Positions 13,353 through 17,663 of a stretch of 17,663 nt of DNA are shown here, piece by piece (the first letter of the stretch is position 1; each line of letters starts with the position of its first letter). The stretch is from HIMB59 sp038124765 (GTDB taxonomy: Bacteria > Pseudomonadota > Alphaproteobacteria > HIMB59), in NCBI GenBank assembly GCA_038124765.1, contig JAYPCO010000022.1:1-17663 (forward strand), read 5' to 3'. Below the pieces are notes generated by a model. That model saw only the letters and a list, made by a program, of their open reading frames with translations, had not been told where the DNA came from and searched no databases. A program made the position numbers and the translations under genes.

Positions 13353-14105
13353 ATGTTTAAACTAAAAACACTATTGCCAGCATCATTATTTCTGGCTCTT
13401 CCGCAATTCGCTAATGCGAGTGCGAACCTAGAGTCTGGTGATTTCGTTGGTATTTCTTTTTGGCTGATTTCAATGGCCCTTGTGGCATCGACAGCCTTCT
13501 TCTTCCTAGAGACTCAAAGAGTATCTGCGAAGTGGAAAACATCACTAACAGTTTCTGGACTTGTAACTCTGGTTGCTGCTGTTCACTACTTCTATATGCG
13601 TGAAGTTTGGATCTCAACTGGAGATACTCCAACCGTTTATAGATACATTGACTGGTTAATTACTGTGCCGTTACTTATGTGTGAGTTCTACATCATCCTA
13701 AGAGCAATTGGTAATGTTTCAGGAGGAATCTTCTGGAGATTAATGATTGGTACTTTAGTGATGTTAGTAGCAGGATACATGGGTGAAGCTGGCTACATCA
13801 ACCTATGGGCAGGTTTCATTGTAGGTATGGCTGGTTGGGCTTATATCTTATATGAGGTCTTTGCTGGTGAAGCTGGAAAGCTTGCAGCCGATAAAGCACC
13901 TGCATCTGTTCAGTCTGCATTCTCAACAATGAGATGGATTGTAACAATTGGTTGGGCTATCTATCCACTAGGTTACTTCTTTGGTTACCTAACTGGTTCA
14001 GCAAGCATGGAATCATTAAACGTGATTTACAACCTTGCAGACGTTTTAAATAAAATTGCATTCGGTGTAATTATTTGGAACGTTGCTACAACTGAATCTA
14101 AGTAG
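13353..14105 (+). CDS. Green-absorbing proteorhodopsin (light-driven proton pump)
   Basis: This retinal protein pumps protons out across the inner membrane in light. The 250-aa sequence has a cleavable signal peptide (1-22, ending ANA) and seven hydrophobic helices. Key residues are all present: H78 (H75 of the reference green proteorhodopsin), R97, proton acceptor D100 (D97), proton donor E111 (E108), D230 and the retinal-linking lysine K234 (K231) in NLADVLNKIAFGV. The tuning position is L108 (position 105 of the reference) in DWLITVPLLMCEF, which predicts green absorption, typical of coastal or surface water. G+C content is visibly higher than in flanking genes, with many NNC codons, consistent with high expression or a different origin. 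It has a strong ribosome-binding site and its own terminator. Retinal would come from the adjacent beta-carotene pathway plus a Blh not seen here. Confidence 0.98.
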   Translation: MFKLKTLLPASLFLALPQFANASANLESGDFVGISFWLISMALVASTAFFFLETQRVSAKWKTSLTVSGLVTLVAAVHYFYMREVWISTGDTPTVYRYIDWLITVPLLMCEFYIILRAIGNVSGGIFWRLMIGTLVMLVAGYMGEAGYINLWAGFIVGMAGWAYILYEVFAGEAGKLAADKAPASVQSAFSTMRWIVTIGWAIYPLGYFFGYLTGSASMESLNVIYNLADVLNKIAFGVIIWNVATTESK

Positions 14106-14126
14106 TCTAATCTACTTTTTTATTTT

Positions 14127-14159
14127 AAAAGCAGGATCTTCGGATCCTGCTTTTTTTTT
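14127..14159 (+). terminator. Strong terminator between proteorhodopsin and the crt genes
   Basis: GCAGGATC (14131-14138) and GATCCTGC (14143-14150) form a perfect 8-bp stem closed by a TTCG tetraloop in the very stable C(UUCG)G context, followed by nine Ts. Upstream As can pair with the Ts, making it potentially bidirectional. It would end most proteorhodopsin transcripts before the downstream genes. Confidence 0.95.
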
Positions 14160-14167
14160 GCAAAAAA

Positions 14168-14371
14168 ATGAGCAAAAACCTATCTTTTTGTAAAAACTCC
14201 CTCCTTGCTAAAAGCGATCAAAGCTGGAAAGAACAATTTCTGTGTGGAGCGGATCAACTACATGAATCTTTTTTAAATAGTCCCCTCGTAGTTATTATTT
14301 ATGTATTTGCTGTTTTGTTTATTGCATTTTTAGTTTTCCGTAGTTCTAATAGAGGCCATAAAGATGAGTAA
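14168..14371 (+). CDS. Small single-pass membrane protein of unknown function
   Basis: The 67-aa product has a polar N-terminal half with two cysteines (C8, C26), one membrane helix at about 39-58 (SPLVVIIYVFAVLFIAFLVF) and a basic tail (RSSNRGHKDE). The basic tail suggests a cytoplasmic C terminus, although lysines in the N-terminal half leave topology open. I do not recognise a family. The gene begins 8 bp after the terminator T-run and its last 8 bp overlap the crtI start, so crtI translation is probably coupled to it. There is no ribosome-binding site before its ATG. Position suggests a role in carotenoid or retinal handling, or in anchoring the enzymes at the membrane; this is inference. 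Confidence 0.65.
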   Translation: MSKNLSFCKNSLLAKSDQSWKEQFLCGADQLHESFLNSPLVVIIYVFAVLFIAFLVFRSSNRGHKDE

Positions 14372-15845
14372 AAAAGCAATCATCATTGGTTCTGGCTTCG
14401 GAGGAATTGCAGCGGCTTTACGTTTGAAAAAACTAAACATCGAGGTCACGCTTGTTGAAAGGTTAGATACACTCGGGGGACGAGCAAGAGTATTTACCAA
14501 ACAGGGGTACAGACATGATGCTGGTCCAACAGTTATTACTGCCCCTTTCCTGTTTGAAGAGCTTTTTGAATTATATGGAGAAAAATTAAGAGATTATTTA
14601 AATTTTGTTGCTCTCGACCCATGGTATCAATTTTATTTTCATAACGGGAAAATATTTAATTACAGACCCTCCATCGAAAAGACAAACCAAGAAATAGCTA
14701 ATTTTAACCCCAAAGACATCGAGGGCTATAAAAAACTCCTTGAGGTTTCTAAAGCAATTTTTGAGGTTGGTTTTGAAAAACTCGCTGATAAACCTTTTGT
14801 ATCTTTTTGGGAGATGGTTAAGCAAATACCCTCTTTAATCAAATTAAAAAGTTACTTAACGGTCAGTCGATTAGTCAATGCTCATTTAAAAAATGAATTT
14901 CTTCGTAAAGCATTTTCCATTCACCCCCTATTAGTCGGGGGTAATCCTTTTACTACGACATCCATCTATGCCTTAATTCACTATTTAGAGAGAAAGTGGG
15001 GTGTATATTTTTGCATGGGCGGAACAGGCAAAATAGTTCATGAACTAGAGAAGCTGATGCTTAGAAACAATATTACCATTAAAAAAAATACCGATGTTCA
15101 GGAAATAATAATTCAACAAGATAAGGCTGTAGGTATCAAAACAACTGTTGGTGAAATTATCAATGCAGATATGGTCATCTGTAATGCCGACCCCCCAACT
15201 GTGTATGAAGAAATGTTAGGAGGTAAGCATTCTAGAGGCAGTGTTTTTAAACCTCAAAAACATGTTCAATATTCAATGGGATTGTTTGTTTTATTTTTTG
15301 GATCCAAAAAAAAATACGACCACATAGCCCATCATACTATTTGGATGGCAGATCGCTACAAGGAGCTATTAAAAGATATTTTTGATCGAAAAATTTTAAC
15401 CGAAGATTTTTCACTCTATTTACATCGACCTACTGCCACAGATGAATCCTTTGCCCCTGCAGGCAAAGATAGTTTTTATGTCCTATGTCCTGTTCCTAAT
15501 TTACAAGCAGAAATTGATTGGAGTACAGAGGCAATCAATTTAAAAAATAAAATTATTAAAGCGCTAGATGAAACGATCATGCCTGGGCTTTTAACAAACA
15601 CGGAAGCAGAATTTTGGATGACGCCAGAAGATTTTAAAAAAGATTATAGGTCTAAACACGGTGCGGGTTTTTCTATTGCGCCTATTTTTTCTCAATCAGC
15701 GTGGTTTAGATATCACAATAGAGATAAAAAGATATCCAATTTATACTTTGCCACTGCGGGCTCTCATCCTGGCGCTGGCATCCCTGGTGTTTTATGCTCC
15801 GCTAAAGCAATGGAAAAATTAATAAAAAAAGATTTTAATTTATAA
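14364..15845 (+). CDS. crtI: Phytoene desaturase CrtI
   Basis: CrtI converts phytoene to lycopene by successive FAD-dependent desaturations at the membrane. The 493-aa protein starts with the dinucleotide-binding motif AIIIGSGFGGIAAALRL (G9, G11, G14), continues with VTLVERLDTLGGRARVF and GYRHDAGPTVITAP, and ends with the family's C-terminal FAD motif, here ATAGSHPGAGIPGVLCSAKA. The length is typical of bacterial CrtI. The ATG at 14364 lies in the last 8 bp of the preceding small gene, with GAGG about 8 bp upstream. crtB follows after 9 bp. The four-step lycopene-forming type is inferred from the downstream lycopene cyclase. Confidence 0.96.
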   Translation: MSKKAIIIGSGFGGIAAALRLKKLNIEVTLVERLDTLGGRARVFTKQGYRHDAGPTVITAPFLFEELFELYGEKLRDYLNFVALDPWYQFYFHNGKIFNYRPSIEKTNQEIANFNPKDIEGYKKLLEVSKAIFEVGFEKLADKPFVSFWEMVKQIPSLIKLKSYLTVSRLVNAHLKNEFLRKAFSIHPLLVGGNPFTTTSIYALIHYLERKWGVYFCMGGTGKIVHELEKLMLRNNITIKKNTDVQEIIIQQDKAVGIKTTVGEIINADMVICNADPPTVYEEMLGGKHSRGSVFKPQKHVQYSMGLFVLFFGSKKKYDHIAHHTIWMADRYKELLKDIFDRKILTEDFSLYLHRPTATDESFAPAGKDSFYVLCPVPNLQAEIDWSTEAINLKNKIIKALDETIMPGLLTNTEAEFWMTPEDFKKDYRSKHGAGFSIAPIFSQSAWFRYHNRDKKISNLYFATAGSHPGAGIPGVLCSAKAMEKLIKKDFNL

Positions 15846-15854
15846 TTTTAAAAT

Positions 15855-16730
15855 ATGGAAAAATTTGAATTAAACCTTGACTCGATTAGCAAATTTGGGA
15901 AAAGCTTCTTTTGGGCAGGATTTTTTCTTCCCTCTAAAAATAAAAATAATGCCTTCAAGCTCTATAGTGTTTGTCGTTATTTTGATGATTTAGCCGATGA
16001 TGAATCACAGGACAATTCAAAAGATATTCAAAGAGCATTTGATCATATTTACAATGATAAAGAAAATTCAATCAATATTTTTTTCAAATCAAATAATATT
16101 TCTCTCACAATCTTGGAGGATTTAGTAAAGGGATTAATTTACGATCAAGGTTCCTTTGTCATTGAGAATGAGGAAGATTTGATTACCTATTCGTATCGCG
16201 TAGCTGGAACCGTGGGTTTAATGATGATGCCTATACTAGGGGTTAATAGCAGTGATGCAAAAAAAAATGCAATAGACTTAGGAATTGCAATGCAATTAAC
16301 CAATATCGCTAGAGATATCTATGAAGATGCAATGATGGGGCGAATTTATCTTCCCAAAAGCTGGATTAAAGACATCACGATAGAAGACTTGGTTGGTAAG
16401 GATTTATCTATACAAAAAAATCAAGTAGTGATGGATGCTTTGAAAAAATTAATAAATCTAGCAGAAGTTTTTTACCAAAATGGCTTCAATGGATTAAAGT
16501 TCATTCCACTCAAAACACGATTTTCTATATTTATTGCTTCTAAAATCTATAAAGGAATTAGTGATAAAATCAAAAAACAAAAATTTGTATATAATCAAAA
16601 ACGAATTTATTTAAATGTGATGGAAAAGTTACTAATTACTGTTTTAGCAATTCCAAAATTTTTTACTATTACAAGTAAATCAAATCGCTATCAAGATATT
16701 AGAAAAAAATTTAGTCATGAAAATCTATGA
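15855..16730 (+). CDS. crtB: Phytoene synthase CrtB
   Basis: CrtB joins two geranylgeranyl diphosphates head-to-head to give phytoene. The 291-aa protein has both Mg-binding Asp clusters of the squalene/phytoene synthase family: VCRYFDDLADDE (D44, D45, D48, D49) and LTNIARDIYEDAMMGRIYLP (D154, D158). YSYRVAGTVGLMM is also typical. It starts 9 bp after crtI with an ATG but no clear ribosome-binding site, and overlaps crtY by 14 bp. Its use of GGPP is the main reason to expect a GGPP-forming synthase nearby. Confidence 0.95.
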   Translation: MEKFELNLDSISKFGKSFFWAGFFLPSKNKNNAFKLYSVCRYFDDLADDESQDNSKDIQRAFDHIYNDKENSINIFFKSNNISLTILEDLVKGLIYDQGSFVIENEEDLITYSYRVAGTVGLMMMPILGVNSSDAKKNAIDLGIAMQLTNIARDIYEDAMMGRIYLPKSWIKDITIEDLVGKDLSIQKNQVVMDALKKLINLAEVFYQNGFNGLKFIPLKTRFSIFIASKIYKGISDKIKKQKFVYNQKRIYLNVMEKLLITVLAIPKFFTITSKSNRYQDIRKKFSHENL

Positions 16731-17663
16731 TGTGGCATTTGTAGGGCTGGGAGCCAGCGCCCTATCTACTATTAAATTATTGTTTGAAAACACTAACCAA
16801 CAATTAATTGGTATAGATAAAAATTTTAATAATAATCGTAATAATTTTTTTGGATTTTGGCTTACTGACTGGATGAGTAGGTATGAGGATTTAATTGAAG
16901 AAAGATGGGTGAATTGGAAATTTAACCTACAAGAGGTTGAAGTAGCCCAGGAAAGCAGAGATACGCCCTATTGTGTTATTCGATATCAAAAATGGAAAGA
17001 ATACTGCCTGAAAAACCTAAGCAATCTTGAAATTAAAGAATTAAACGTTGCTTCAATTTTAAAAAAGGAAAATTATTTTGAAATTACCTTAGATAACAAA
17101 GAAGTTGTTTTTGCAAAAAAAATATATGACTCAAGAGTTCCCGATTTAAAAAAAGATAAACTTAAGCAACATTTCATTGGACATATAATTCAACCCACAA
17201 ACGGTGGTCTTTCTGTTCCAATGCGATTAATGGACTTTCGCGTAAATCAGGATCAAGGTCTGCACTTTATGTATGTTTTGCCCCTTAAAAATAATTGCAT
17301 ACTAGTTGAGTCGACCGTGTTTTCTAAGAACGTACTAGAAGACCACTGGTATGAGGGACAAATCGAAACCTATGTTAAAAATATTTTAGATATCCAAGAC
17401 TTTAAAATTCTTGAAAAGGAAAAAGGAATTCTACCTATGCATGAAATTCAAACCCAAAAAAATACTAGCGATTATATAAATATTGGAACGAGGGGTGGCG
17501 CCTCCAAAACATCATCTGGCTACGCTTTTTCATTTTATCTCAAGCAGTTAACCAAACACCTAAAGGATCAAACTGAGAGTTTTAATGGTTATCATTCTCT
17601 TGTGAGTCGGTGGATGGACAATATTTTTGTTGATTTTATTGAACATTCCAAAAATAGTGAGTT
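16717..17663 (+). CDS. crtY: Lycopene beta-cyclase CrtY (3' end outside the window)
   Basis: CrtY closes both ends of lycopene to make beta-carotene, the precursor of retinal. The frame is open from the ATG at 16717 to the window edge, 315 codons; family members usually have about 370-400 aa, so most of the protein is present. It shows an N-terminal nucleotide-binding segment (VAFVGLGASALSTIKLL), KIYDSRVPD (the usual FDSR/FDAR motif), HFIGHIIQ, LMDFRVNQDQGLHFMYVLP, VESTVFS, EKGILPMH and GTRGGASKTSSGYAF, in the order found in bacterial CrtY. The start lies within the last 14 bp of crtB, so translation is likely coupled. The next gene, beyond the edge, would often be blh. Confidence 0.94.
   Translation, partial: MKIYDVAFVGLGASALSTIKLLFENTNQQLIGIDKNFNNNRNNFFGFWLTDWMSRYEDLIEERWVNWKFNLQEVEVAQESRDTPYCVIRYQKWKEYCLKNLSNLEIKELNVASILKKENYFEITLDNKEVVFAKKIYDSRVPDLKKDKLKQHFIGHIIQPTNGGLSVPMRLMDFRVNQDQGLHFMYVLPLKNNCILVESTVFSKNVLEDHWYEGQIETYVKNILDIQDFKILEKEKGILPMHEIQTQKNTSDYINIGTRGGASKTSSGYAFSFYLKQLTKHLKDQTESFNGYHSLVSRWMDNIFVDFIEHSKNSE

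Noticed and set aside
13411..13632. 73-codon open frame on the minus strand inside proteorhodopsin
   Set aside because: Antisense shadow of a certain gene; composition is driven by the proteorhodopsin codons, with no recognisable domain or start context.
14598..14825. 75-codon minus-strand frame inside crtI
   Set aside because: Antisense shadow of a conserved enzyme.
1..17663. tRNA or rRNA genes, CRISPR arrays, insertion sequences, phage genes
   Set aside because: No cloverleaf-like or rRNA-like segments, no regularly spaced repeats and no transposase or integrase motifs were seen on either strand.

Overview
The window looks like a scaffold from a streamlined, AT-rich marine alphaproteobacterium. 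Three things point that way. (1) The order glnD - trpS - Nfu/NifU - tsaB is a remnant of a gene order common in Alphaproteobacteria, where murJ and other genes usually sit between these. (2) A green-tuned proteorhodopsin (PR) sits directly beside carotenoid genes, unlike the PR neighbourhood I recall for classical SAR11; an AEGEAN-169/HIMB59-type lineage is my best guess, by inference only. (3) Packing is extreme: genes overlap, all three convergent junctions have no spacer, and no gene-free stretch exceeds 300 bases. A run of 100 Ns (9746-9845) shows that this is a scaffolded draft assembly.

Layout. 1-1320 (minus): a PhoR-like sensor kinase followed by the first 20 codons of a secreted protein, probably PstS, with tandem PHO-box-like repeats between them. 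1393-6403 (plus): glnD, trpS, an NFU1-type Fe-S carrier and a Bax-like glucosaminidase. 6400-7395 (minus): a secreted polysaccharide deacetylase, overlapping head-to-head with tsaB (plus, to 8014). 8015-9607 (minus): a run reading SMP-30/gluconolactonase-like -> TIGR03643 small protein -> msrA. 9633-10553 (minus): metY, interrupted by the N gap, with its own terminator, promoter and a candidate operator. 10611-11424 (plus): a small lipoprotein and a small secreted protein predicted to begin with His-His after cleavage.

11421-17663 is the light-harvesting region. A minus-strand run (small membrane protein -> short-chain polyprenyl diphosphate synthase -> beta-carbonic anhydrase) diverges from a plus-strand run (PR -> strong terminator -> 67-aa membrane protein -> crtI -> crtB -> crtY, cut by the window end). 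Together the synthase, CrtB, CrtI and CrtY would make beta-carotene from isoprenoid precursors. The beta-carotene 15,15'-dioxygenase (Blh) that would yield retinal is not in the window and could lie just past its right edge. The 162-bp divergent intergenic region carries two motifs repeated in mirror image, one towards each operon, and a perfect 16-bp palindrome in front of PR. This suggests shared regulation of chromophore precursor supply and opsin.

The most worthwhile leads are the mirrored PR/GGPP-synthase control region, the uncharacterised 67-aa membrane protein between PR and crtI, the carbonic anhydrase co-directional with the isoprenoid gene, the candidate N-terminal-His metal protein, and the dyads over the metY promoter.
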